Assembly: GCA_007123575.1 (NCBI GenBank) | Contig: SKKV01000206.1 | Coordinates: 1 to 10,625 of the forward strand | Origin: Wenzhouxiangella sp. | GTDB lineage: Bacteria > Pseudomonadota > Gammaproteobacteria > Xanthomonadales > Wenzhouxiangellaceae | Reading direction: 5' to 3' | DNA length: 10,625 nucleotides | In this document: positions 1 through 6,966 of the stretch, in pieces | How positions within the stretch are numbered: the stretch's first letter is position 1 | Layout: the number at the start of each line of letters is the position of its first letter | Made by a program: the position numbers and the translations under genes | Notes under the pieces: generated by a model | The model's input: the letters and a program-made list of their open reading frames with translations, nothing else | The model's database searches: none | Told to the model about the DNA's origin: nothing

Positions 1-2852
1 CCCTGCTTCTTGGCCTGGTAGAGGGCCAGGTCGGCGGCCTTGATCAGCTCGCCCAGGTGGTGCTCGGAGGATGGCCTTAAGCTGGCCACGCCGGCTGAAA
101 TGGTCACGCCCAAGGCGCTGCCGGCAATGCGCTGACGCATCTGTTCGGCCACGGCAACGGCCTGGTCGGTGCTGGCCGACGGCATCACCACCATGAATTC
201 CTCGCCGCCGTAGCGGGCGGCCACGTCCTCGTTGCGCCGCAATGAGGTCGCCAGCAAATCGGCCACGCCCTTGAGCACGCGATCACCGGCCTGGTGGCCG
301 TGATCGTCATTGAAGGCCTTGAAATGATCGACATCAATCAGGATAACAGCCATGTCGCTGGCCCGGTCCAGGCAGCGTTGCCAGACCTCGTCCAGAAACT
401 CATCCAGGCGGCGCCGGTTGGCCACGCCGGTCAGCCCGTCAACATTGGCCATGTTGCGCAGCTTGCGATTGGCGGCGGCGAGTTCGCGGGTGCGTTCATG
501 CACCTTGTTGGCCAGGCGCTGGCGCTCGGTGTCAACTCGGGCGACGCGCCAGCGCACCACGCCGGTGACCAGCACCACCAGCGCGGTCACCGCCAGCAGC
601 AACCAGAGCAGCATCGCCCAGCTGGTGCGGTACCAGGGCGGCAGGATTTCAAACTCGAACGGTCGGCTGTGGCTGACTCGTCCCTGGGCGTCGCGACCCA
701 TCACCTCGAAACGCTTCGGGCCGGGCGAGAACACCGTGTAGGTGATGCGGGTGGTTTCGCGCCAGTCACCGAAGTCGTCCTCGTAGCCCAGCATCCTGGC
801 CCGATAGCGACGCTGTTCCGGGCGTCGGAAGCTGGGCAGGGCATACTCGAACACCATACTGCGAATGTCATGCGGCAAGATGATCGGACGACCATCCAGC
901 GGCAGGCGGCTGACCTGGCCATCGGCATCCACCAGCTCGACTGTCCGCAATGCCACGTCAGCCTCTTCATTTTGCAGCGCCGGTCGGCTGGGGTCGAACA
1001 TCAAGATGGCGGCGTGGTCACCAATCATGACCGGGTGGCCCGGAAAGTGCGCCAGGGAGGACAAGACTGCCGGGCGCAGTGCGGCCAGGTCTTCCTGTTG
1101 CCAGATGCCATCAACCGGGCGACGCCATAGCTCGCGATCAATCCATGCCCACCAGGTGCCGTCAGCGGTGGCGGTCAGTTGCCAGGCCTGGTCACGCTGC
1201 ACGCGGAGATCGAGACCAAACAAGGGGGTGGCTTCAAAGTGATCGCCCTGCCAGCGAAAGAAACCGGCCGACGTGCTGGCCACGATGCCAGGCCCCTCCA
1301 GATCGGTCAGATAGAGTTCCCGTCGATGTTTGTATTCGATGCCGTGTTCGCTGTCCAGCACCTGCCATGCGGTCAGCGCGTCGAGCTCCTGGCTGAGCGT
1401 GGCCCGGACAATGCCGGTATCGGCAATGGCCAGCAGCAGTTCGCGCGCTTCAAGCTCGATGATGCTCAGGACGCGGCCGGTAAAGTTCTGCTGAACAAAG
1501 GCCTGATTCCATTCGCCGTTGCCGTTCGGATCGAGCACGGCCAAACCCAATTCGGTGCCCACCAGGATCACATCGTCGAGCCAGGCGCTTGGCTTGAGCA
1601 AGCGCGGGTAGATCGCATCGGTGACAGTTCGGGGGCTGCTGTCGCCACGTATTTCGCGAACGTGGAACGACTCGGCCAGCAGGGCGCGATCATCGTCCAA
1701 CGCCAGCCAGTCCCAGGTTTCGAAAGCAGACCATTCCAGGCGCCGGAACTGGCTGTCGCCGGGGCCGATTTCAAACACCCCGGAATTGCTCAAGACCCAC
1801 CAGCCGTCTTGCCAGGGAACGATTTTCTCCACCCGGCCCGACAGCCCCGATTCCGCGGCCAGCCGGGTCCACTGCGAGGGCCAGAACACGTGGTGAGTGG
1901 CTAAATCGGTTTGCGCCAGAAACCCGCCGCCGCTGGCCGGGGCCAGGTCAGAGATGAAGCCATCGGCCAGGCGAAAACTGGTGGCCGTGCCGGCGCTGGG
2001 ATCAACAAGGTAAATGTGGCCGTCGCTGCCGCCCAATGCAAAGCTGCCGTCGGGCAGGACCAGCCAGGCATCAAACATTTCCGGTCCCGGCAGGCCGGGC
2101 GGCGCCGTCCAAGGGGCTATCTGTCCCTGGCCGAATCGACGCCACTGGCCGTCGCGGCCGAGGGTCAGCAAATCTCCTTCGGGCAGCGGCAGAAGGGCCA
2201 GTACATGCTCGGTCAGGACTTCGCCGCCGGGCGTTAATTCCCAATCTCCGCTTTGCCATTGTTTGATGCCAATGCCGCGAAACTGGGCAAGAACCTGGCC
2301 ATCATGCCAGGCCATGGCCCCGAAGCGGCCGTCGTGGTGCCAGCTTGTCACTTCGCCGCTGGCCAGGTCGTAGCGAAACAGGTGAAAAAGGGCGCGAAAA
2401 TACACCGCTTCCGGTGTCAGCAGCAGGCCCCAAATGTCGGCGAAGTTGGCCGCATCAACCAAGCTGTCGAGGTCGGGGGTCAGATCGACCAGCAGCGGCA
2501 GGCCGGTCGCATCGAACTCAAGGTAGCCGAACATGCCGTATCCGCCGACATACAGGCGCTCGGCACCATCGTGCAGCAGGCTGCGAACGATGTGGCCGTT
2601 GGGCGTCAAGCTGGTTTGCCAACGTCGACCGTCGTAGCTGTAGACGCCGTCGCGCCCACCGACAAACAGCACACCGTCCGGGCTTTGAGCGACCGAATGA
2701 AAGCGAAACTCGAAGCTGGCGTCAGGCAGGGTGACGTGCTGGGGCGGCAGTCCGGCCGGAAATGGAGGGTGCTCGGCGCGGGCGGCGTGGCAGCCCAGCA
2801 GGGCGGTTGCGAACAGTGCGAACCCTATCCCTTGCAGCCACCCCCTTGACAT
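1..2852 (-). CDS. Membrane-bound sensor diguanylate cyclase (periplasmic beta-propeller, Y_Y_Y domain, GGDEF), C-terminus outside window
   Basis: Reading the minus strand from the ATG at 2852 gives 950 uninterrupted codons that run off the window. Residues 1-26 look like a signal peptide (hydrophobic core, then ARA before Glu27); Cys21 after LLG makes a lipoprotein site possible but less likely. Residues about 40-640 are repeated short strands rich in W, G and D, as in a two-component-regulator propeller. About 650-735 resembles a Y_Y_Y domain (YRARMLGYEDDFGDW). One membrane helix lies at about 744-768, followed by a short charged linker and a GGDEF domain from about 800. The active-site motif is GGEEF at 882-886, and RNED at 873-876 is an intact RxxD inhibitory I-site with the usual 5-residue spacing. 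By family knowledge this makes c-di-GMP from two GTP in the cytoplasm under periplasmic control. The ligand is unknown. Only the last few residues should be missing. There is no clear Shine-Dalgarno, so translation is probably coupled to the small ORF ending two bases upstream. Confidence 0.9.
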   Translation of the reverse strand, partial: MSRGWLQGIGFALFATALLGCHAARAEHPPFPAGLPPQHVTLPDASFEFRFHSVAQSPDGVLFVGGRDGVYSYDGRRWQTSLTPNGHIVRSLLHDGAERLYVGGYGMFGYLEFDATGLPLLVDLTPDLDSLVDAANFADIWGLLLTPEAVYFRALFHLFRYDLASGEVTSWHHDGRFGAMAWHDGQVLAQFRGIGIKQWQSGDWELTPGGEVLTEHVLALLPLPEGDLLTLGRDGQWRRFGQGQIAPWTAPPGLPGPEMFDAWLVLPDGSFALGGSDGHIYLVDPSAGTATSFRLADGFISDLAPASGGGFLAQTDLATHHVFWPSQWTRLAAESGLSGRVEKIVPWQDGWWVLSNSGVFEIGPGDSQFRRLEWSAFETWDWLALDDDRALLAESFHVREIRGDSSPRTVTDAIYPRLLKPSAWLDDVILVGTELGLAVLDPNGNGEWNQAFVQQNFTGRVLSIIELEARELLLAIADTGIVRATLSQELDALTAWQVLDSEHGIEYKHRRELYLTDLEGPGIVASTSAGFFRWQGDHFEATPLFGLDLRVQRDQAWQLTATADGTWWAWIDRELWRRPVDGIWQQEDLAALRPAVLSSLAHFPGHPVMIGDHAAILMFDPSRPALQNEEADVALRTVELVDADGQVSRLPLDGRPIILPHDIRSMVFEYALPSFRRPEQRRYRARMLGYEDDFGDWRETTRITYTVFSPGPKRFEVMGRDAQGRVSHSRPFEFEILPPWYRTSWAMLLWLLLAVTALVVLVTGVVRWRVARVDTERQRLANKVHERTRELAAANRKLRNMANVDGLTGVANRRRLDEFLDEVWQRCLDRASDMAVILIDVDHFKAFNDDHGHQAGDRVLKGVADLLATSLRRNEDVAARYGGEEFMVVMPSASTDQAVAVAEQMRQRIAGSALGVTISAGVASLRPSSEHHLGELIKAADLALYQAKKQ

Positions 2853-2854
2853 GC

Positions 2855-2992
2855 TCAGGCCGAACCGGGTTTTTTGTCATCGTCATCAGGCAGCTTCGGC
2901 TTGTGGTCGCCGATCACGCCTTTGAGTGGACAGACCGAGAATACCGGGCAACGTTTGCAGCTGGCCGTCAGGGCCACGGGGCATAGCGTCAT
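2855..2992 (-). CDS. Small four-cysteine protein, 45 residues, unknown function
   Basis: ATG at 2992, TGA at 2857-2855. The ATG is preceded by a strong GGAGGA Shine-Dalgarno seven bases away, better than that of most genes here. The product has a compact cysteine core: Cys4, Cys12, Cys15 and Cys21, spaced C-x7-C-x2-C-x5-C, with three Cys-Pro pairs (4-5, 15-16, 21-22). This is followed by a PLKGVIGD stretch (22-29) and an acidic-basic tail with DDDDKK (37-41... to the C-terminus). Four cysteines in 18 residues, with no signal peptide or membrane segment, suggest a cytoplasmic iron-sulfur or zinc site; that is inference. It lies in the 213-nt gap between the hydroquinone reductase and the sensor cyclase, and its stop is two bases before the cyclase ATG, so the two are probably co-translated. 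I do not recognise a named family. The Shine-Dalgarno, non-random cysteine spacing and tight coupling argue for a real gene. Confidence 0.72.
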   Translation of the reverse strand: MTLCPVALTASCKRCPVFSVCPLKGVIGDHKPKLPDDDDKKPGSA

Positions 2993-2999
2993 GGTGCGT

Positions 3000-3005
3000 T
3001 CCTCC
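3000..3005 (-). promoter_or_regulatory. Strong ribosome binding site of the four-cysteine ORF
   Basis: The minus strand reads GGAGGA here, seven bases before the ATG at 2992. It is the main non-coding evidence that the 45-codon ORF is translated, and it may serve the cyclase gene downstream by coupling. Confidence 0.65.
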
Positions 3006-3064
3006 GCTTGTAGCCCCAGCTTAGCGCCGCCGGGGCGCTGGGTAAATGCTTTCCTTGAAAATTG

Positions 3065-4051
3065 TCAGTCGGTCGGCAGCCGATTGCGATCGTGTTTACG
3101 GTGGTAATCCAGGGCCGGGCCCATCGGCACGATGTAGTGCGGGTTGATGGTGTCGTGGCTGCCGTAGTAGTGCAGCTTGATGGCGCGGAACTCGACCGTT
3201 TCGCTGATGCCGGGCATCTGGTAGAGCTCGCGAACGTAGTTCGACAGGTTGTGGTAGTCCTCAATTCGGCGCAGGTTGCACTTGAAGTGACCGACATAAA
3301 CCGGGTCAAAACGAATCAAGGTGGTAAACAGGCGCCAGTCGGCCTCGGTCAGCCTGTCGCCGCACAGGTAGCGGTTTTCATCCAGGTGCGCTTCGAGCTT
3401 GTCCAGGGTTTCGAACAGGGGAATGACCGCTTCTTCGTAGGCCTCCTGGGTGGTGGCAAAGCCGGACTTGTAGACGCCGTTGTTGACCCGGTCGTAGACC
3501 TCGGCATTGATCTCGTCGATTCGGTCCCGCAGAGGCTCCGGGTAAAAGTCTCCCGGCTTGGCGCCGACCTGATCGAAAGCACTGTTGAACATGCGGATGA
3601 TATCGGCCGACTCGTTGCTGACGATGGTCTCTTGCTTGCGATCCCAGACCACCGGCACGGTGACCCGGCCGGAATAGTCAGCCATGGCGGCGGTGTAAAC
3701 CTGGTGCATGAACTCGGCCTTGTGGATCGGGTCGGGCTGCACCTTGTAGCCGCGCCGGAAGGTCCAGCCGTGCTCGCGCATGATCGGGTTGACTACCGAC
3801 AGGCTGATCATGTTTTCCAGGCCCTTGAGCTTGCGGAAGATCAGGGTGCGATGGGCCCAGGGGCAGGCATAGGCAACATAGAGGTGATAGCGACCGGGCT
3901 CGGCCTTGAAGCCGGCTTTGCCGTCCGGTCCGGCAGTTCCATCGGCCGTGATCCAGTTGCGAAAGGCCGCCTGGGAGCGCTCGAAGCGACCGCCGGTTGA
4001 GTCGGTGTCGTACCACTCGTCTTTCCATTGGCCGTCGACCAGTAATCCCAT
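3065..4051 (-). CDS. yqjG: Glutathionyl-hydroquinone reductase (YqjG/Ecm4 family, Xi-class glutathione transferase)
   Basis: 328 residues, the normal length for the family. The thioredoxin-fold half carries the catalytic cysteine in YACPWAHR (Cys63). The cis-proline follows in TVPVVWD (Pro133), and the glutathione-binding Glu-Ser pair is in SNESADIIRMFN (147-148). The helical half contains the family signature RFDPVYVGHFKCN. By family knowledge the cytosolic enzyme reduces glutathionyl-hydroquinones to hydroquinones, forming glutathionyl-enzyme on the Cys and then oxidised glutathione, and so recycles quinones trapped by glutathione. The start at 4051 is supported by an AGGAG eight bases upstream and by the family N-terminus (MGLLVDGQW). 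It has its own promoter with an overlapping dyad in the 84-nt gap after the fructosamine kinase gene, so it may be expressed both from that promoter and by read-through. Confidence 0.95.
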   Translation of the reverse strand: MGLLVDGQWKDEWYDTDSTGGRFERSQAAFRNWITADGTAGPDGKAGFKAEPGRYHLYVAYACPWAHRTLIFRKLKGLENMISLSVVNPIMREHGWTFRRGYKVQPDPIHKAEFMHQVYTAAMADYSGRVTVPVVWDRKQETIVSNESADIIRMFNSAFDQVGAKPGDFYPEPLRDRIDEINAEVYDRVNNGVYKSGFATTQEAYEEAVIPLFETLDKLEAHLDENRYLCGDRLTEADWRLFTTLIRFDPVYVGHFKCNLRRIEDYHNLSNYVRELYQMPGISETVEFRAIKLHYYGSHDTINPHYIVPMGPALDYHRKHDRNRLPTD

Positions 4052-4075
4052 GGCGATCTCTCCTGCTTGATATCG

Positions 4076-4100
4076 TTGTAATAGTTTCTATTGTAACTAT
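4076..4100. promoter_or_regulatory. AT-rich nested dyad, candidate operator for yqjG
   Basis: An almost GC-free island in GC-rich DNA. It contains two overlapping inverted repeats: AATAG-TTT-CTATT (4080-4092, perfect) and ATAGTT-N8-AACTAT (4081-4100, perfect). It also has a direct repeat of TTGTAA at 4076-4081 and 4091-4096. It covers the predicted -10 box and start of transcription of yqjG. This is the layout expected for a repressor, or a regulator acting at the -10 region. Which regulator binds is not visible here; no regulator gene lies in the window. Confidence 0.5.
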
Positions 4101-4117
4101 ATCCTCCTGGCTGTCGA
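4090..4117 (-). promoter_or_regulatory. Candidate sigma-70 promoter of yqjG
   Basis: On the minus strand, TCGACA (4117-4112, 5 of 6 to consensus) and TACAAT (4095-4090, 5 of 6) are separated by 16 bp. The predicted start is near 4083, giving a leader of about 30 nt that contains the AGGAG ribosome site. Confidence 0.45.
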
Positions 4118-4135
4118 CGGGATGGCGGAGACGGG

Positions 4136-5026
4136 TCAATTGTTGGGTGAAATCAGATTGTCGATGAGTCCGGCAGCGCGGTTCAGGTAGGGGCCGCCGA
4201 ACAGATTGGCGTGGTTGAGCAAGTGGTATAGCTGGTACCAGGGCCGGCGCTGTTCGTGGCCGTCGGGCAGCGGCCAGGCGGCTTCGTAGGCCTGGTAAAA
4301 GGCGTCGCTGAAACCGCCGAATAGCCGGGTCATGGCCAGGTCGCATTCGCGATCGGCGTAGTGCACGGCCGGGTCGTAAATCACCGGTTCGCCCTCGTCA
4401 TCCATGGCCGCATTCCCCGACCACAGATCGCCGTGAATCAGCGATGGTGCCGGACGATGGCGGTGGAAGCGGGCCTGCCAGGTTTCGAACAAGGGGCGCT
4501 GATAGCGGCCCCAGCCGCCGTCGCTTGCCTTCTTTTCCAGCCGATCCAACTGATGGCCCAGGCGATGCCAGAGAAAGAAGGCTGCCCAGTCGTCTTCGGC
4601 CGGATTGGGCTGCGGAGTCAGCCCGATGAAGTTGTCGCGCGACCAGCCGAAGTGCTCGCCGGTGTTGCGATGAAGGCGGGCCAGGGCGGTTCCCAGGCGC
4701 GCGTCTGCCTCGACGTTGCGCCGATGCAGGGGCAGATAAGTGAGCGCCAGCCAGGCCATGTCCGAGTCGGTATCGCGACCCATCACCCGCGGCACGCGAA
4801 TCGCCCCGGTGCGCTTGAGCGCGGCCAGGCCATCGGCTTCGGCCGACAGCACGCCGCCGTCCCTGGCCGGCATCAGCTTGACAAACAGCGTTTGCTCCGG
4901 CGTTTCCACAACGCAGGCAGAGGCGATGTCTCCGCCGGCAATCGGTCGGCAGCGCAGGCCGTGCTCGTCAAGGCCCGCTCGCCGCACGATCTGGCCGGCT
5001 TTTTCTGGGTCAAGCTGTACAGACAT
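4136..5026 (-). CDS. Fructosamine kinase family protein (FN3K/YniA-like)
   Basis: 296 residues, typical of bacterial FN3K-related proteins. The aminoglycoside-phosphotransferase-like fold is recognisable. The N-lobe lysine is in TLFVKLMP (Lys50), with a Glu in SAEADGL (Glu63) as its likely partner. The family signature FGWSRDNFIGLTPQPN is at 126-141, the catalytic loop IHGDLWSGN at 197-205 (Asp200, Asn205), and the metal-binding Asp is in YDPAVHYADRECDLAM (Asp218). By family knowledge these enzymes phosphorylate ketoamine or ribulosamine adducts formed when sugars glycate protein amines, which destabilises the adduct and repairs the protein; the exact substrate cannot be read from sequence. 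A strong GGAGG seven bases before the ATG supports the start. The gene lies 35 nt downstream of mnmE and is probably in its transcript. Its neighbour yqjG also handles reactive electrophile chemistry. Confidence 0.93.
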   Translation of the reverse strand: MSVQLDPEKAGQIVRRAGLDEHGLRCRPIAGGDIASACVVETPEQTLFVKLMPARDGGVLSAEADGLAALKRTGAIRVPRVMGRDTDSDMAWLALTYLPLHRRNVEADARLGTALARLHRNTGEHFGWSRDNFIGLTPQPNPAEDDWAAFFLWHRLGHQLDRLEKKASDGGWGRYQRPLFETWQARFHRHRPAPSLIHGDLWSGNAAMDDEGEPVIYDPAVHYADRECDLAMTRLFGGFSDAFYQAYEAAWPLPDGHEQRRPWYQLYHLLNHANLFGGPYLNRAAGLIDNLISPNN

Positions 5027-5061
5027 GGTGCCACCTCCGTGGAGAGGAATTGTTCATTAGT

Positions 5062-6387
5062 CTACTTGCCAATACAGAAACTTGAAAAGATCTTGCCGAG
5101 CAGCTCGTCAGCGGTCAGCTTGCCGGTGATTTCGCCAAGGTGATCTGCTGCCTGGCGCAGCGCCTCGGCCAGCAGCTCGCCGGCCTGGGCCTGGGCCAGG
5201 TCTTCGATACCCGACTCGAGCTGGTCCAACGCCGCCTGCAAGGCTTCGACATGGCGCTGGCGGGCGGAAAACTCGCCCTCACCGGGCTGATCCAGACCGA
5301 CGTGTTCCAGCACGGCCTGCTCCAGCAGGTCCAGGCCGTCGTTATTGAGTACTGACAGGTACAAGCAATCGCCCTTGCGGCGGGCCGACTGCCCGACCAG
5401 ATCAATCTTGTTGTAGATCGCAAGGCACGGCAGATCGTCAGGCAGGCCGGGCGGCGGGTGACTGGCCTGGTCGCGCACGTCCACCACCCAGAACAGTAGA
5501 TCGGCCTGGTGCATTTCGCGCTCGGCCCGGCGCACGCCTTCGCGCTCAACCGAATCACTGGCCTCGCGCAGGCCAGCCGTATCGGCCAGGGTGACCGGGA
5601 GGCCAGCAATGCTGACCGTCTCGCGCAGCACATCGCGGGTGGTGCCGGGGATGTCAGTAACAATCGCCGAATCGCGCCGGCTAAGGGCGTTGAGCAGGCT
5701 GGATTTTCCGGCGTTCGGCTTGCCGACGATGGCGATACGCAGTCCGTCGGTCAGCACCCGGCCGGCTTCGGCCCGATGGGTCAGGTCCAGCAGGCGCTGC
5801 TGAAGTTTTCGGGCCCGCTCCAGCACTTCGCCATCGGCCAGAAAATCGACTTCTTCATCCGGAAAGTCCAGCGCGGCTTCGACCCAGACTCTGAGTGCGG
5901 TCAGATCCTCGGCCAGGGCCGTGACTTCGGCCGAAAACCGGCCTTCCAGGCTGCGCGTGGCCGCGCGCGCAGCCTGCTCACTGCTGGCCGCGATCAGATC
6001 GGCAATGGCTTCGGCCTGGGCCAGGTCGAGTCGGTCGTTGACAAAGGCGCGCTCGGAAAACTCGCCCGGCCGGGCGCGGCGCGCGCCCAGGGTGGTCAGG
6101 CGACGCAGGATCAGTTCCTGAACCACCGGCGAGCCGTGGGTCTGGATTTCAACCACGTCTTCGCCGGTAAACGAGGCCGGGCCGGCAAAACAAAGAACCA
6201 GGCCGGCATCAATCAGCGCACCCTGATCGTCGCGCAGGCTGCGCAGGGCGAAACGACCGGGCTCAGGCAGTCGACCGGCAAGCTGACCGACCAGATCAAA
6301 ACTGTCCGGTCCCGACAACCGAATCACACCGACGCCACCGCGTCCCGGCGGCGTTGCCACTGCACAGATGGTATCCGGCCTGCTCAT
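5062..6387 (-). CDS. mnmE: tRNA modification GTPase MnmE (TrmE)
   Basis: 441 residues, close to the usual 450. The N-terminal tetrahydrofolate-binding domain begins DTICAVATPPGRGGVGVIRLSG. The G domain has all its motifs: P-loop GKPNAGKS (222-229), switch GTTRD (248-252), DTAGL (269-273) and NKID (326-329). The C-terminus is the invariant CIGK (438-441), whose cysteine is needed for function. With MnmG it installs the aminomethyl-type group at carbon 5 of wobble uridine 34 in certain tRNAs, in the cytosol. I chose the ATG at 6387 because it gives the canonical N-terminus; an in-frame GTG at 6417 would add ten residues unlike the family, and neither has a strong ribosome site. It normally follows yidC directly; here a divergent membrane-protein gene lies between them, so mnmE must have its own promoter in the 69-nt gap before 6457. 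I could not pick out that promoter. Confidence 0.97.
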   Translation of the reverse strand: MSRPDTICAVATPPGRGGVGVIRLSGPDSFDLVGQLAGRLPEPGRFALRSLRDDQGALIDAGLVLCFAGPASFTGEDVVEIQTHGSPVVQELILRRLTTLGARRARPGEFSERAFVNDRLDLAQAEAIADLIAASSEQAARAATRSLEGRFSAEVTALAEDLTALRVWVEAALDFPDEEVDFLADGEVLERARKLQQRLLDLTHRAEAGRVLTDGLRIAIVGKPNAGKSSLLNALSRRDSAIVTDIPGTTRDVLRETVSIAGLPVTLADTAGLREASDSVEREGVRRAEREMHQADLLFWVVDVRDQASHPPPGLPDDLPCLAIYNKIDLVGQSARRKGDCLYLSVLNNDGLDLLEQAVLEHVGLDQPGEGEFSARQRHVEALQAALDQLESGIEDLAQAQAGELLAEALRQAADHLGEITGKLTADELLGKIFSSFCIGK

Positions 6388-6456
6388 CGTGCGATGATGC
6401 CATGCCCTGGCCGGCACGGGCAGGAGAAGTTTCTCAATCGGTGGAGCGATGACGGG

Positions 6457-6966
6457 ATGATCGAAAAATTTTTCAAGAGCAGTAGGCTGCTGGTGCTCGT
6501 GACGGTCGTGGTGAGCACCATTGCGGCAGTTTTACTGTACGCCGCAAACGTCTACATCGTGATCAACATCTTGATCGACTTTGTGCTCGAGGTGCCGGCG
6601 ACGCCCGACGATGGCAAGACCCTTGCGGTCAAATTCCTCAAAGTGCTGGACATGTTGTTGATCGCGGTGACGTTTCAGATCATTGCCGTCGGGCTTTTTC
6701 GCTTGTTCATCAAACCGGATACCTGCGAAAAGAGTACCTTGCTGGCGGTGCTGGAGATTCGGGACTTTCATGATTTGAAGATCACCCTGATCCAGGTCGC
6801 TATCGTGATCTTGGTGGTGATGTTTTTGGAGCAGGCGGTCGAGGTCGGCGCATCGCTGGAAACGCTGTATTACGGGCTGGCCATATCGGTGATCATATTC
6901 AGCGCCGTGTTTGCCTTCAAAGGCATGGAACATGCCGGGCAGGGACCTGCCCGGCACGAAGATTGA
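6457..6966 (+). CDS. UPF0114 / YqhA-like four-helix inner membrane protein
   Basis: 169 residues with four predicted membrane helices at about 11-33, 62-84, 109-128 and 135-154, no signal peptide and a short polar tail. The segment LEIRDFHDLKITLIQVAIVILVVMFLEQ (positions 99-126), followed by a hydrophobic helix, matches my knowledge of the YqhA/UPF0114 family, whose members are uncharacterised inner membrane proteins; a function should not be assigned. The ATG at 6457 has a GGAG ten bases upstream; a much longer in-frame extension lies antisense to mnmE and is not believable. It is the only plus-strand gene among the minus-strand genes here. It is divergent from mnmE (69 nt apart) and convergent with yidC, the two stop codons sharing the hexamer TGATCA with no spacer. 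Confidence 0.88.
   Translation: MIEKFFKSSRLLVLVTVVVSTIAAVLLYAANVYIVINILIDFVLEVPATPDDGKTLAVKFLKVLDMLLIAVTFQIIAVGLFRLFIKPDTCEKSTLLAVLEIRDFHDLKITLIQVAIVILVVMFLEQAVEVGASLETLYYGLAISVIIFSAVFAFKGMEHAGQGPARHED
6933..6956. terminator. Perfect 10-bp hairpin at the yidC / YqhA-like convergence, candidate bidirectional terminator
   Basis: TGCCGGGCAG and CTGCCCGGCA are perfectly complementary around a four-base loop (6943-6946). The stem is ten bases past the yidC stop and inside the last codons of the opposing gene. No T-run follows on either strand, so it is not a textbook intrinsic terminator; it may act with Rho, protect 3' ends or merely pause polymerase. Confidence 0.45.

Noticed and set aside
294..2849. 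Several plus-strand open frames of 100-280 codons
   Set aside because: All are antisense to the sensor cyclase gene, whose domains are clear from end to end.
3015..3042. Inverted repeat CCCAGC...GCTGGG between yqjG and the four-cysteine ORF, considered as a yqjG terminator
   Set aside because: The stem is short with competing pairings, and no T-run follows on the minus strand.
3034..3072. CTGACA overlapping the yqjG stop as a -35 box for the four-cysteine ORF and cyclase gene
   Set aside because: No convincing -10 box at 16-18 bp; only ATTTAC-like sequence. A promoter here is possible but not supported.
3062..4000. 312-codon plus-strand open frame
   Set aside because: Mirror frame of yqjG; the product has valine- and glycine-rich content without motifs.
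5026..5052. CCTC...GAGG pairing that could mask the ribosome site of the fructosamine kinase gene
   Set aside because: Only four base pairs; expected by chance near a GGAGG.
5160..6030. Repeated GGCCTGGGCCAGG-like strings
   Set aside because: They fall in coding sequence and reflect Ala-Gln-Ala-rich helices in a biased codon set, not an interspersed repeat.
5509..6456. Long plus-strand open frame upstream of and in frame with the YqhA-like gene
   Set aside because: It is antisense to mnmE, gives a low-complexity product and has no family features; the membrane protein starts at 6457.
6388..6456. Search for a divergent promoter pair between mnmE and the YqhA-like gene
   Set aside because: TTGAGA occurs on the minus strand but has no matching -10 box; nothing strong enough to annotate.
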